Origin: Lates calcarifer
Lineage: Eukaryota; Chordata; Actinopteri; Centropomidae
Direction of reading: 5' to 3'
DNA length: 64,000 bases
Assembly: GCF_001640805.2 (NCBI RefSeq)
Contig: NC_066850.1
Span: 1,135,149 to 1,199,148 of the forward strand
The position numbers and the translations under genes are program-made. The notes beneath the pieces are model-generated. The model had not been told where the DNA came from and searched no databases. It saw nothing but the letters and a program-made list of their open reading frames with translations. Shown here piece by piece: positions 12,831 to 25,557 of this stretch (positions are counted from its first letter, which is position 1; each line of letters starts with the position of its first letter).

Positions 12831-13444
12831 TGATAGAAACCTTGACGGGGATAATGCTGTAGAAGACTTGGTGTGATTTTGTGTATTTTCAAACTGTAGT
12901 TTAAAAGCTATTCTCATTATAATGAAGCTGCCTTGAAAATGACCTCAGAGTTGAATCAATTCCTCTTTGACACTGTTAGCAAAGTGAACATTTCAAGCTT
13001 CACTAAGGCAGGATGTACTGCAGCATTATGTGATCATATTGCATCAGACTGTAAGGTGTACCTAATTAATTGGTAACTCTGTGTACATGCTCTCTATTAA
13101 TCCTCCGTCGGCTCCATCTCACTCACAACTACTCGGTCCGTTCTTAACACCCCTGTAGCGTGTTCCCTCACATCGACCAGCCAAAGCCGACTTTGATTCA
13201 TTTAAACTTCTCCATAAGCTCTCTCTCCCTCACTCCCAGTTTATATCTTGTCGCCTTTGTGTCCCTCCAGGAGTCAATTATCTAATAGGGAGCTGTGACG
13301 GGGAGCAAATGAGGATATCCTCCGCGGCCTAATGGCAAAAACTTGTTGCCTGCTGGGATCAAGAGTGAGGGAACATGAGTGTGTTTCACTTTCTGTTTTT
13401 AGTCTTTCTCACTTTCCCCTTAACGTGATCTATGAGACACACAT

Positions 13445-13475
13445 GCACACACACATACACACACACACACACACG
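13445..13475 (+). repeat. interrupted CA repeat next to exon C (GU-repeat in transcript)
   Basis: A CA run broken once by 'ata', ending about 68 nt from the exon C donor. In transcript sense it is a GU-repeat in the first 100 nt of the intron. Confidence 0.95.
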
Positions 13476-13542
13476 CAGTCGGCTTCCTTTCATTCATCAC
13501 AGAGCCGGCTGCGTGTGACGTGTGTCGAACACACACTCGTAC

Positions 13543-13697
13543 CATCCACAGAAGCTCGTTTGGGGAGAATTGTGATGGCGCCCTCAGCCACTCTCTCCTG
13601 GCCAATCACAGGGGAGATTTTGGACCCCCAGCTGTCTGAGCCCACCCACAGGAAGTGACCCGTCTGGTTGTTCCTTTTGGCCGCATCCAGAACTCGT
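13543..13697 (-). CDS. grm8: metabotropic glutamate receptor 8-like, exon C (ligand-binding domain, lobe II)
   Basis: The acceptor ctcaaacag at 13698 lies only 134 bp after exon B. The first base completes an Arg codon, and 51 codons follow: [30 protein letters not shown], then [15 protein letters not shown], ending with one base of the next codon (donor GATG|gtacga). The Asp and Lys of GSDSWGSK correspond to mGlu4 Asp312 and Lys317, established contacts for the glutamate amino group and distal carboxylate, and both are present. NQT is an N-glycosylation sequon at a position conserved in mGlu4 and mGlu8. The stretch VIGQERV between SPV and AEGA is unlike the mammalian paralogues and looks lineage-specific. 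A GU-repeat begins about 70 nt after the donor in the transcript. Confidence 0.95.
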
Positions 13698-13831
13698 CTG
13701 TTTGAGAGGGAACAAAAAACAATAATAAAAAAACAGAGAAAGTTTGTTAAGTAAAGCAAAGATGCCACAGAGTGTGTAACCAAATTGTGGTGAGTGGCAG
13801 TGGGGCATTCATTTAAGTGCACAGCACGTAC
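13698..13831 (-). other. grm8: grm8 mini-intron between exons B and C (134 bp)
   Basis: This short intron has donor gtacgtg, a T-rich stretch with long T runs about 15-45 nt before the 3' end, and acceptor ctcaaacag. Its length is not a multiple of three, so retention would shift the frame. Removing it restores CGA (Arg) across the B/C join, matching the Arg-Arg pair conserved in the family (DDIRRVL). Confidence 0.93.
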
Positions 13832-13967
13832 CGTATGTCGTCCTCATTAGCGAACATGATGATGGCCCTGGCATTGGAGGTCTCCAGCAGGCGTCTGATG
13901 ATCTTGTCAAACTCCCCTGGCCTGGGCTCCCTGGGGATTTTCAAGGACTGGGCAATGCACACACCAC
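13832..13967 (-). CDS. grm8: metabotropic glutamate receptor 8-like, exon B (ligand-binding domain, lobe II)
   Basis: This second visible exon follows exon A after a 47 kb intron. The acceptor is tctgtctcag at 13968 with a clean pyrimidine tract. The first two bases complete the Gly left by exon A, giving [17 protein letters not shown], the strongly conserved group III segment, followed by [20 protein letters not shown] and [11 protein letters not shown]. The 136 nt end with two bases of an Arg codon before the donor CG|gtacgt. The Cys of GVCIAQ is invariant in the family. RPGEF is typical of mGlu8, but [15 protein letters not shown] resembles mGlu4, so this exon alone would not settle the paralogue. 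The exon carries no frameshift or stop. The open frame does not continue usefully past the donor, because it meets a stop within a few codons of the intron. Confidence 0.95.
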
Positions 13968-14694
13968 CTGAGACAGAGAGGGAGAAAGAGAAGGCAGAAC
14001 AGAATTTATTATCTGTTTTTAAGTCACTGATTTGCATTTGTTTTTTGTTTTTTTTCCTTTGGAAAGTCGCTCTTCCTTGATTTGGCCAAAACACTCAATG
14101 TGGAGACTCTGGTGCATGAAAGTGATGTGGTTTTACCCTTCCAGCAGACTTAGACCTTTTATATGTATAAAAAGATAATGGACAGTTGGCACCTTAGGAT
14201 ATCCAAGGAAATCCAGGAAAAATCCCAGACAAGATGAAACAGCATCAACAAGCAATAAAAAACAGGTGAAAGAGAAAGATGGAGCAGGGAAATAAAGGAA
14301 GTAAAAGCTGGGAGAGGAAGGAGCAGGGATGGTGTCTGAGTGGACTGGAAAAGGAGAGAGGGGAGGAGAGAAAGAGGAGGAAATACACAGTGGGGAGAAA
14401 AGAGGCAAAAAGAGTCGTGAAACAGAAATGAAGGACAGGAAAGAAAAAGAAGAGGTGGGAGGTGTTGACTGCAACAGAGTACAAGAACAGAAAAACAAGT
14501 GGGAAAGATGAATGGAGCAACATTAGCATTCAAAATCACATCAGTGCGCGCTGTGTGAGTGCTAAAAAACATCCTCTGTGCCCACGTCACACTCCCTCAT
14601 TTCCTATTGTCGAGGGTGAAAAGAACAGCAGTCGCAGCAATATTAGTTATTTTACTCACAATATGAGATGATGAGGAAAATTAGTGTTACCTTG

Positions 14695-14696
<2 letters not shown>

Positions 14697-14769
<73 letters not shown>
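14697..14769 (+). repeat. (CA)36 microsatellite, longest pure tract in the window
   Basis: 73 nt of uninterrupted CA. In transcript sense it is (UG)36, about 730 nt before the exon B acceptor. Confidence 0.97.
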
Positions 14770-14771
<2 letters not shown>

Positions 14772-15100
14772 AGAGCCTGGAAACAGGATAAAAACAGATG
14801 TAACAGTTTCTGAATGACTTTTGGAGACTTTATATTTAAGCTCTGCTCTGTTAATTAGCTCATTATTACATCATTAGCTTAGCTCAAGCTGTAAAGACGT
14901 GAATCAGTGTGAAGGATTATGTCACTGTTACACATTACATCTGCAGCATCTGTAACCAGAGCACAGTGTACTGCCTGTATCCACGTCATTTCATGTGTGT
15001 GAGGGAGTGTGAATGATGTCCCCTTTCCTCCCTGTCTGTTCCAGCCCATTTATTGAACATCTGTACAGTCTGTCGCTTTCACTATATCACACCCCTTAAT

Positions 15101-15554
15101 CACACACACACACACACACACTCACTGGCAGTCATACCCACGCAGACGCACGCACACACAGCGTGCATGACTGCTAAAACAAATACTCATTAGCCTCAAA
15201 TTAAAAGCCTCTCAAGGATAATCACTAAAGTGACAAAATCTGTGCAGGCGCCCTCACACACACACACACACCCACACACAGAGAGACTTGGAAGTTCAGA
15301 ATAGTTTCTCAAGGATAATCGCCAACTTGACGTACACACACATGCACAAGCGCTGATGTTTGCATTCTCCCTCTCTCTCTCCGTCGTCCTTGGAGCAGTG
15401 TAAAAGTGATTAAATCATCGTTTGTTTCATAGCCTCACACCCATCATCAATAACTGTCCCCGTGGAGAACAGACCTCCCAGATAAAGACAATATCAAATT
15501 AAGTCTGTGCGTCTATGTGTAAGTGTTTATGTACACACACACACACACACACAC
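15101..15554 (+). repeat. three CA tracts
   Basis: (CA)10 at 15101-15120, an interrupted tract at 15255-15280, and (AC)11 at 15533-15554. Confidence 0.93.
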
Positions 15555-17602
15555 CTGACTGTCAGGTCTCAGCCAAATTCACCGCTACTCCTAAAACACT
15601 TCTCCTCTTTGATGACGCCCAAAAAAAGCAGCTTGTTAAAAGCGAGCATCGGTTATTAGCGAGCACCTTCGCTGCTCTGTTGAAAGGAAAGCTGTGAGGT
15701 TAGGTCAGGAGAAGCATCGACGTCTTTTTACATTTTTTTTTTAAATCATCCAGAATGTCTGGTTAAAAGCAGCAGTTGTTAAAAAAAGGGGGGAGCTCTG
15801 GAGGAAGGAGATTTAACATCAAAACCCTCAAACATCACAACGTTCCAGGCGGAGGATTTGCTTCATGTTGGGAAAAAAAAAATGTACAGAAAAAGAGAGA
15901 CAGATGACAACAGTGCTGTAAACTGTTTCTGTGTTGTCTGTCGAGGCAGAGTAGAAAAGCTCCTACTACAATAAAAAGGAAAAAAAAAAGTTGTGAAAAT
16001 GTTCCAGTGAACTACAAGCCCCAGTATTGATTTCAGTGAAGATCTGGGTTAAAAACCTGTATTTCAGGTACCTGACATGGCGTGAAAGCTTTCTCCAGGC
16101 CAAATCAAATAACTATCCCGCTGCCAACTCTTTTCCAAGAGAGGAGAGGAAACTGTGTCTGCTGAAATAGATGCTCCTTATCATATGAATAAACATCGAA
16201 GTTAACACACGATTTGGCAGCCAACATGTCAATAATGCTCCTCTATTGTTGGACAAATAGCTGCTATATTTAGGGAACCAAAGAGAGTGAAAAGCTTTTT
16301 GAATCATTCAACTTTCAGTTGTAATGGACAGAACCGTTTCACTTCTCTCAGACCTCCAAAAACACAGTCTGCTGCCTCGTAATTTGGCTGATTGTGTAAA
16401 ATAATGAGTTATTTAGAGACACATCACACCCCAGGCACGCTAATTTGAAACCAGTCAGAAATTCTCTTTATTCATTTCAGATAAAAGAATGAACTCAGCC
16501 ATATTGGCTCACACTAAAAGACGGTTTATTACATAATTCACCAATTGTTGCACGTTCATCTATAGCTAGCTAACTCAATTACTACATCCGCTGAGCAGCA
16601 ACACACTGAGCCCTCTGTTTATCTCTAATAACCTGATTATTGAGGCTTCAGTGGGGAATAGAATATGACTGAATCCTAATTCTTTGCATCTGTTTATGTG
16701 AATGTGTGCCTACTGTTTGTTTACCATCCTGTATGTAGGTGAAAACCAAACGGTTGTGAGCCAAATACCTGCTTTTATGTGTGTAGGAGTCAACCCATGG
16801 GCTGAATGCAGGCAGATAAGTGCAGCTTAGCATGCATTTTGTGTGTGTATACAAGTGTGCATCTGCATCTGCCTATCCCCTCAGCAGCTGTAGAAACAAA
16901 AAGAGGAAGAAGTTGTGACGATATATTCTATGTTAAGTGTGTCCGGTGCTTGAATGAAACCCTTGTAGTCCTAATTAACTTTGTTCTGTTTTGAGATTAA
17001 ATGCGTTCTGTTTCAGGACGGGAAACACCACTGTTTAATTAACAATCTGCTTCCCTCCCACATGCTCCTCTCTCTGCACCACTTCATCTATTAACCAAAA
17101 GAGTCGTGAATGGGGAGGAAAAAATAGAGGGATTACTCTCTCTGCATGTATCTTGCTTCTGTCGTTTTCTTCTCACCCTCAGCTTGTCAAACTTTTCAGG
17201 GAGCACATGTCCAAAGTATCACTAAAGTCACTAAACATCACTAAGTAACGTAAAAACGCTAATTAGCATATTCATGACATCATTGCATTCAACTCCTTGT
17301 GTCTGCTGGTGTTTGTTTCTCTCTTACTGTCTGAACTCACAGTATTTTAATACAAGCACATTCCCAGTAAAGCTGTCCTCATGTACATTTTCAGATGCTG
17401 TCATCAGACAGTGGAATAAGTATGAAATAGTGACTGAAATGTGGCACGTGTTAACCACTTCATTTTGAAAGACAGTCAATGGGGAGAGCCGACCAACAGT
17501 GTCACTTCATCACTTAGTGTTTCTTCAGTCCAGCCTGTTTGAAGAGACGTCTCCAACTGTCGTCATTTTCATCAGCTCACCATTCCCCGTGCTGCAGGGG
17601 CA

Positions 17603-17603
<1 letters not shown>

Positions 17604-17634
<31 letters not shown>
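17604..17634 (+). repeat. (CA)15 microsatellite
   Basis: Pure CA run, followed by degenerate cactcactctcact. Confidence 0.95.
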
Positions 17635-17638
<4 letters not shown>

Positions 17639-20175
17639 TCTCACTGATAACACTCATGCATCTTGTAATTACAGCTTGGACACACACAGACATTAATGTG
17701 GTTTCTTGCTAAGCAGGATGAGTAATGAGAGCAACTTAAAAGTGTGTTTCTGTGCCTGTGTGCATATTTCTGTGTTAGAAGTGAGTGTGTGTGAGAAAAT
17801 GAAAGGAAGGCAGGAAAATCAAAGTCCTTGCCTTTAATGATTCCTCCATTAAGATATAGCTGTGTCATCCTCACCTTCTTTCTCTATTCGCACTCATGCC
17901 GAGTCAGTCGTTACTAGTAGCACAACATTCAGTGTGCTTGGACCAAATATGACAAATCCACACAGGAAGAAATTAATTTCTCTCTCCAGCTTAGCGCGCA
18001 TGTCTTTGATAAAAACCACCCACTGCATTCACCCCCACACAAATACCTGCCAGTGAAGTGTTACTATGAGGGAATTCACACACACACACGCGCGCTGATT
18101 TTGACACACTTTCTTTCTCTCTAAACCTCATTAGCACTGCTTTAAAATTAAAAGTTGCCCTCTGCTTCTCTAAGCTTTGTTCGTGTCTTGGGGCGCTGCA
18201 GCGTGGGCCTTTGAAGTCACTGATTTTATGTGTGTGTGTGTTAATGTGTGCTGCCTCTCACCCATGCTTTTGTGAGTCTGTCTGAGCGTACTATGCAATG
18301 AGTGTTTGCCTTTGCATGTATTTGTCTGCACTCCAGTAACAATGTGCCCAACACACATGCAGAGTATTTTCCCCCTCTCTCTCTCTCTTTCCTTTGCTTG
18401 GGTGTGGATTAAGTGGTGCGGTAAATATTGTGTTCTGCATTTTTTCGCTCCGAGTTGGAACTTCTCCCCGGGCTTGCTAATGAATCATTGACAACACCCA
18501 CGGAACCGCTGTCCCAGGAAATCTACATCCTCCCATTAAAATCTGCCTTTAAGGACACAGGCCTAAGAGCCTCGAATGGGCTTGAAAATTTAGGACGGTC
18601 CTAACCCGAACCCAGAAAGATGCTGCTCAGACCTGAGCTGAGCCTCAGGTGGAAAAGCTGAGAGTCTGTAACGGTCTAAAGCCTGAAATTACTTATAATT
18701 TGCTGATAACGAAACACTGATAACAGTATGGAGGGAAAAAAAGGCCAAAGTTCTTTCAGTTTACAAAAATTGAATTACTTTTGGTAAATATTTGCCCGAT
18801 TAGCACAGTGTGAACACACACTGAGATAAAATTATGAGCGATGTCTCCACAGTGCTGTGAGTTATCAGAGTATAAATTGAGGCAACAGCAAATGGATATT
18901 GGATGTTTGTCATGATCTAGTGTGCACATAATAAAATGTCTCAAGTGGTGCTCAGACAAAATACAATCATTTGTGGTGTCTATCTAAAAAGCTAGTACAC
19001 AGTCTAGCCTCAGTATATCACAGCAGAATGTAATAATACAGTCGCTGGAGTTATCATTCAAGCTGCATCTACAGAAATCCTTCTCTCCTGGATTATGTAA
19101 ACATTAAATAGTTACATTCAGCTGGTTCAGGCAAAGAGGGGGAGAGTTTTGTAAGCAGAAATAAGTGCTTATAAATGCATTTGTTAGCAAGTATAACACC
19201 TCCAACACAGGATAATCACTGACAATATAGTATAACATAGTGGCAGCAATATCAAATCAAAGAAAAGTTCGAACTAACAATTTAAAATATCCTTATATCT
19301 GCTAAGCTAAGGTCGATGCATTAGTCTCCACGTCACACACAACTAATTCTACAAGATGGAACAAGTAAGGAAGTTAGGGATTTTATTATATTTATTCATA
19401 TTATCAACATTTTAATATTGGTTATTTGTTAAAGCTGTAGGTCTGTGTTTATAATATAACTGAGTTCTGGGTTTATTTAACTATTCAGCCTCTCCATCCT
19501 TTATCACATTAATATTGCAGCAGTAACTACAGTTAATACCACTTCTCATCCATCTACTTATGCTAATGCTTTATAAAGTAACAGCCATGACTACCATTGT
19601 AGAAACCCCCTTTTCCTTCTTGTACATCTGCATTATTTATCAAATTAGAAGCTACTGTGGACATCCTGTGTAATGCATCTGTCTTGTAGCACCAGACTCT
19701 AACACAGGCTAACACAAAAGATGTGTCTTATAGTTATCAGTGTACATGTTTGTATGTACTCTACATTTCCTGTTTTTCTTTGTCAATGTTTCTGGTTGCA
19801 TGAGCAGACCCAAGAAGAGCTGATCGACTCCAGAAACTTTTTGCTTCAACAAGTCTTCTCTACAACTTTGATGAAAAACCTGCCTCACAATCTGTGTTTC
19901 ATACACAGAGGACAGGCTGTGCTTCCTCCCCGTACGCAGATATCTAACCTTGCACAGGGAGAACACATAGACATCTTTCATTATCCCTGTGCGAGTGTGT
20001 GTGTGTGTGTGCAGCAGAGGGGAGGGGGAGGTTTGGAGGTTCAAGTACTGAAAGAAGAGAAAGACAAAAAATACCCCACACACAAGGGAGACGTAGAGTG
20101 AGCGAGCAAGAGAGAAAAAGAGACAGTAAGAGACAGAAGATCTTGGCCTTTTAACATCTCACTCCCCCCACCATC

Positions 20176-20178
<3 letters not shown>

Positions 20179-20244
<66 letters not shown>
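20179..20244 (+). repeat. (GT)33 microsatellite
   Basis: 66 nt of pure GT; CA-repeat in the transcript. A shorter (GT)8 lies at 20351-20366. Confidence 0.97.
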
Positions 20245-20245
<1 letters not shown>

Positions 20246-21116
20246 TGGCAGGTCTGTCTTCACCACAGGAGTCGAGCAGTCTAGCTGAAGTCAGCACTTG
20301 CTCAGGTCTGAGGGGAGACAGGTGGACACCTACTGCATGGAGCACTTTAGGTGTGTGTGTGTGTGTAGACTGAACTTTATGCACATGGATAAGCAGAGGG
20401 AGCGCAGCAGCCTGTCACATGAACTGTTTACTATCAGTTCTATGGTGAGGGGTGGACACGTGCGACTGGAGACCAGTTCTGTGAGTCTTCAGGCAGGAGA
20501 CAAGTCAGCTAAGGTCTCCATTGAGTCGTCTGACCTTCTGCCACCTGTCACGCATCACCAATACTTCCAATCAATCAGATGAATCCCACTGGCTTTCTGC
20601 TGGATGGTGGGAGGCCGGAGGTGGAATCGGGTGGGATGAGAGAGGGGGACGGATGGAGTGAGGAACAGAGGGGTACGAGGTAGGACAGATGGGGAAGGGA
20701 GGGGAATCAGAGGGATGTGAGGAAGAAATGGAAAAGGATGGGAAGATGAAAAGATGGAGAGGGAGGAGGGAGATAAGCAACGGATGATTGGATGTCAGGC
20801 CACAGATAAAAAGCACAAGGTCAACGTTAAGCTCAGAGATCACAAAGAGAGGACATGTCCACTTCTCTGTCTGGTTCTCTATCCCCCCCTCTCTCTCTCT
20901 CTTTCTCCCTCTCTCTCTAACGTCTGAGTGTCGATTTCTCTTTCTTCTTCTCTACCTCTGCCAACACTCACTCTCTTTCCCTGAGAGAAGAATTTTCTTT
21001 CATTTTTCTGACACTTTCTCTCACACATCTCTGATTCTCTCCCTCTCTTTCTTACACACACTATCTGACAGTAATCAGACATCCAATTACAGCTGTGCCC
21101 TCCGAGTAGGACTGGC

Positions 21117-21186
21117 TGTGTGTGTGTGTGTGTGTGTGTGTGAGAATCCTTGCTGTGTTTTTACACACACACACACACACACACAC
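21117..21186. repeat. (TG)13 - 20 nt - (AC)12 inverted dinucleotide pair
   Basis: TG at 21117-21142 and AC at 21163-21186 are complementary across a 20 nt spacer. Confidence 0.95.
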
Positions 21187-21290
21187 TCACACCAGCAGAG
21201 TGTCAGATCCCCGCTGATGCCTGTTACTCTCTGAGCCAAGATGCCCTGCTGTCCTCCAGCCCATGTCTTATCTGGGGATGAAGGACCCCC

Positions 21291-21357
21291 ACACACCCAC
21301 ACACACACACACACACACACATACACACACACACACACACATACACACACACACACA
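21291..21357 (+). repeat. long interrupted CA repeat
   Basis: About 67 nt of CA with one CC and two AT interruptions. Confidence 0.95.
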
Positions 21358-22171
21358 AAAACACATATATGTCATCAAACAGAAAAAAACATGACAACAT
21401 GTTCATAACATATCGTGAAACAGATGCTGACACTACAAACATACAAGAATAGGATTACACACTTGCATGCACACACACAGTCTCAAACACACTTATACAC
21501 ACACAGTGAGGATGAACAAGGATCAATGATATGCTGCTGTATGTCCCCTGTATGTGCTGCTGTGTCGTCATACTCCCACCTCTGCAACAGACCTGAATAT
21601 TATTAGAACTGTCTGACCTTTACTGTGACCTTTCTATAGACCTATAGAAAGCATTATGTTGATAAATCTGTTTTTACATTTGAAATCTGGCTCTATGTTT
21701 GATTTTTTTCTTGTCACCAGAGACATCAGTAAGACGTCTTGATCTTTTAACATGAACCTGCTTTATTCAGTTGGAATCACCTGCTCTGGTTGTTTTGGAG
21801 ACGAGGAGACCTCTGTGGATAAACACCTCCTGAACAACGAACACCGAAGGAATCCAAACCTGAGCTAACATTAGCGACAGCTCGGCAAACAGCCCTCAGT
21901 CCCCCCGACATCCTGTGTCTGCCAAAGAGCACTGGAGAATCACAGGTTTTTAACCTGACACTGTATTTACCACTGAAGGAATCTTAACCTAGAAATAAAA
22001 TGCATGAGTTGTATGAGATGTTTAACCATGCTGCTCTTTTTACATTTACTGTATACAGTACTTAATGGAGCATGGTTTCTGCATTTGTTAAATAATTCTC
22101 CAGGCAGATTACAAACACACACCAGACAGGCAATAACTCCCACAATAAGCAGGGATCCACCAATCATTCAG

Positions 22172-22366
22172 ACACACACACACACACACACACACTTTGT
22201 TTAACAGTTTATCAATGTTTATCTCTGCCAAATCAACAGAATCAGTCGCCCAGCAGCACACAAAGAGCCGACGGTGAAATGAAAACTGTGCATCAGCAAG
22301 TTAACGTCGTCATTCCTAAGTGACAGTTACAGTGTTCAACTAAATACACACACACACACACACACA
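22172..22366 (+). repeat. two CA tracts, (AC)12 and (AC)10
   Basis: The tracts are at 22172-22195 and 22346-22366. Confidence 0.93.
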
Positions 22367-25300
22367 TACATTAAATAGAGAACTTCATCAATAAGTCAAC
22401 ATGGTGCACATGCAGCCAAGCCAATCAGCCAGCCCATAGAAACTTCAGCCAGTAATTTGTTCATATTACAATCTGCCAATGAACAGAATATATGGGAGAC
22501 ATTATGGTTTTTGAATAGCAGTGACCACACAGGCTTATTGCTGCTGATAGCATCTGTGTGGGCAAACATGACGCCTGAATGGCAATGAAAAGAAAAAGCT
22601 TGGCCGTCTGTGAATGCATTATGGTTTGTGTACGTGTGTGTGTCTGTCTGTGAGTGTGTGTTCCATGCAACAGGCTGTCACACCTGACATTGGCAGTGGC
22701 TATTGTGTGCTATGCTAATGAATAGCCACAGTTAGATGGTGTGAGCTTTTCAAATACTGGCAATGTCTCCCTCTCGCTCTCGTTTCTCCTGACAACAATG
22801 AGTGTGCGGATGTGACGGGGAGCCAACAGACATACAATACATACATAAACATATATATACGTTATGTCCTGAGGATTCTGAACAAAAACAGGGTTGTTTA
22901 CATATTGACATCCAATGACAAATGTGAAATTCTGCCCCCACATGAAGAAATATTTCTCTTTAAATGAGTCTTTCTCCTATAATTTTGTCAACTTTTCACC
23001 TGCGTGCCACTTCGTACGGTCGTCCACTCGTACCCTAAATCCTGTACCCCACACTGTCTGCAGTCCTAAGGTAGAAAACCCTCTCCCTACTCCCTCTTCT
23101 TAACACACTGTGCAGGAAACCACACGGTTTTCCTCACAAATCCTCTTGAGGTTGGCACAACAATGGAAGAAGAAGAAGAAGCTCACCACAATGACAAACG
23201 TAAAAGAACTGAAAAATGGGTGTGCACGCGTCACAGATTATAGAGCAATATTTCTCCTGGAACATTATTTGCTTTAAAATGATGGAAGCAATTACCAAAC
23301 TCTGTTAAGCAATTACATCGAATTGATCCAGTTTTTTCAAAGATATTTTAAAATATCAGCTTCAGCAGCATTCTCTGGTTCTCATTCATAGGTTTCCAAT
23401 CCAATACAGTATGCTGTTTTCTTCACAGTGAATATAAAGACTGCCTTATTCTATGGCCAGGTGCTGTGAATGCACTATTGCTTTGGCCAACGCTGCCTCA
23501 TGCATAGATTTCACCAGATCAATATGCTCTGCACATGAAGTATTCTTCGAGTATTGACGTGCACTGTGTTGGCCTAGGGCTCTCCTTCCTGCTGCCAAAA
23601 GGCTTTGATGACAAGATGGAGGAAAAAAAAGCTAAAGCAGCAGCACATGAGTCAGAGGGCTCTATTTTCATGACGGAGCACACAGGGGCTTTGCACCGGT
23701 GAAGTGACATTTTTCGGCACACACACAAAGGTTGTTCTCGCATCTGCAAGCGTCTGATATTTCGGTGACTTGCCCTGAACTTGACTGCACTTAAGTAGGC
23801 AGAGAGGCGCGGCGGGGGAGTGTTAGCGGCGATAATGCAGCAGAGCGATTTCAGTGTTGAGGATTATGGTGATTTGAGCTCTTGCTGCGTACCTGCTCAG
23901 ACCACGCCACGAGCATACTGAACAAAGTGCACTGGAAGGAGACGAGGTGATAGCATCTGTCGAGTAGAAGTTGTGTCTGCTTTTAAGATTACAAAGACAG
24001 TGGCCACTGTCTACATGCTCAAAAACTGTGGAAGTCATCCAGATATACGGTTAGTGTCAATCAGCAGACATAAACCACCAGGTCCTGGTGAGTAGAGATG
24101 TCTTAGGTTTTCTGTCTGCCTTCCACCCCTGTGGTGAACAGCACCACCCTGCCTAGCATTCATACAGCTTCCTCCATCCTTATCAATTGACCTGAAGGCA
24201 GCCTAAGGTGGTCAAACATGTCTTTCTCTTTCTCTCCCCCTGATTGTCTTTCTACCTGGACCAACCTCTACTGCCAGGAAGCGATCGACAGCATGTTGCG
24301 TGTCTCTCCTGTCTTTTGTCTCCATCCATCCCTCCATCTTCGCCCTCTCCCATGCAATCAGCATCACGCTGCGCATCCTCTACCTCGCTCATCCCTCCCT
24401 CCATCCCGCCACCATACAAAGTAGTCAGTGCATCATCTACTGTATGCGTCTGTCTATCTGCACTCTGACTTTGTCTGCCTACTCTTCACTCTCAGCGGCA
24501 GACTTTGTTGTGCTCCTCCTCTCTCTTTTGCCCTTCCTCCCACCCATCCCTCCCTCTGTGCTCCCAGTGAGCGCTATCAGTAGCATGTGGCTTGTCTTTA
24601 CTCCATCTCAATTACACTTCCCACTACAAAAGTCAACAGTGAGTGTGTGTGTGTTAAAGAGACAGTGAGAGAGGCTCAAACAGACACTGTTTGGGTGATC
24701 CATCTAATCATGGCCTTTAAATCACCACCATGTAGAAAACATTAGCTCTTTATTCACCTGGCAGTGCGAGCAGCAGCCGGCGCATGCACTGGAAAACATG
24801 TAGTCCATTAGGGTAAGACTGAGGCAGCAGTTTTCCAGTGTACTGAGCTGACACCGGCTGAAGCTAAATAACTGGTTTTCTATGACAAACACCTGACTGT
24901 GAAGACAGGTAAAGAGATAAATAAGATAAACGCACACATACAGAAATAGGTTCACAAAGGCAGCGAGGCCTGTAGAAAAAGGTTAGAGAGACCGAGTCGA
25001 GTCTATTGGTATTTACTAAGTACTTAATAAGGTGAGTGTGTCACAGGCAAACAAGGGACAGAAGACACCAATTCACTCTGGGTGAATAACCAAGCACAAA
25101 CATGCGCATGAAATATCTTACATCCTCCAGCTGTCACAAACACAAACGTGTTTACACAGAAAGAGACACACACACTTCCAGCTACAACCAGTCAAGCATG
25201 TTAGCTGAAGGAAAAGGGGTCAGCAGCGATGGTTTTACAGATCAGTTAGGCGAGGACTTGAAACAGTTTGAAGCCTGACTAGAGAATATCGGGCGGTCGC

Positions 25301-25526
25301 TGGAAAGAAAGGAAAGGAAGGGAAAAGCAAGGCAAAGACAGGAAGAGGATCATTAAGGATTTCTCTGAATAATTTAAATATTGTTGTCATGGAAGTGAAC
25401 ATTCAAATGATGCAGTTGTAAAACTTGCTCTTGTTATTTGAGGATACTGAGCCAGCTGGTAGTTCCCGTGGAAAAAAAATAAAAAATCTCTAAAAACATT
25501 GCTGTACCTGCAGATTTCAAACACAC

Positions 25527-25529
<3 letters not shown>

Positions 25530-25557
<28 letters not shown>
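25530..25557 (+). repeat. (CA)14 microsatellite
   Basis: Pure CA run. Confidence 0.95.

Larger units (their letters stand above)
11265..13542 (-). other. grm8: grm8 intron between exons C and D (2,278 bp)
   Basis: This intron is bounded by a gt donor after exon C and a pyrimidine-rich ag acceptor before exon D. Near the donor side it carries the GU-repeat at 13445-13475. A teleost interspersed repeat occupies about 12455-12830. The stretch at about 13070-13330 is free of obvious repeats and moderately CpG-bearing, so it may be under constraint. Nothing recognisable lies in 11265-12450. Confidence 0.9.

Noticed and set aside
14133..14590. Three overlapping minus-strand frames rich in Phe, Leu, Ser
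   Set aside because: They read the GA-rich tract on its CT-rich strand and resemble membrane segments only because of composition.
20788..21234. 148-codon plus-strand frame
   Set aside because: It crosses a CT-rich tract and a TG/CA pair; the amino-acid string is composition-driven.
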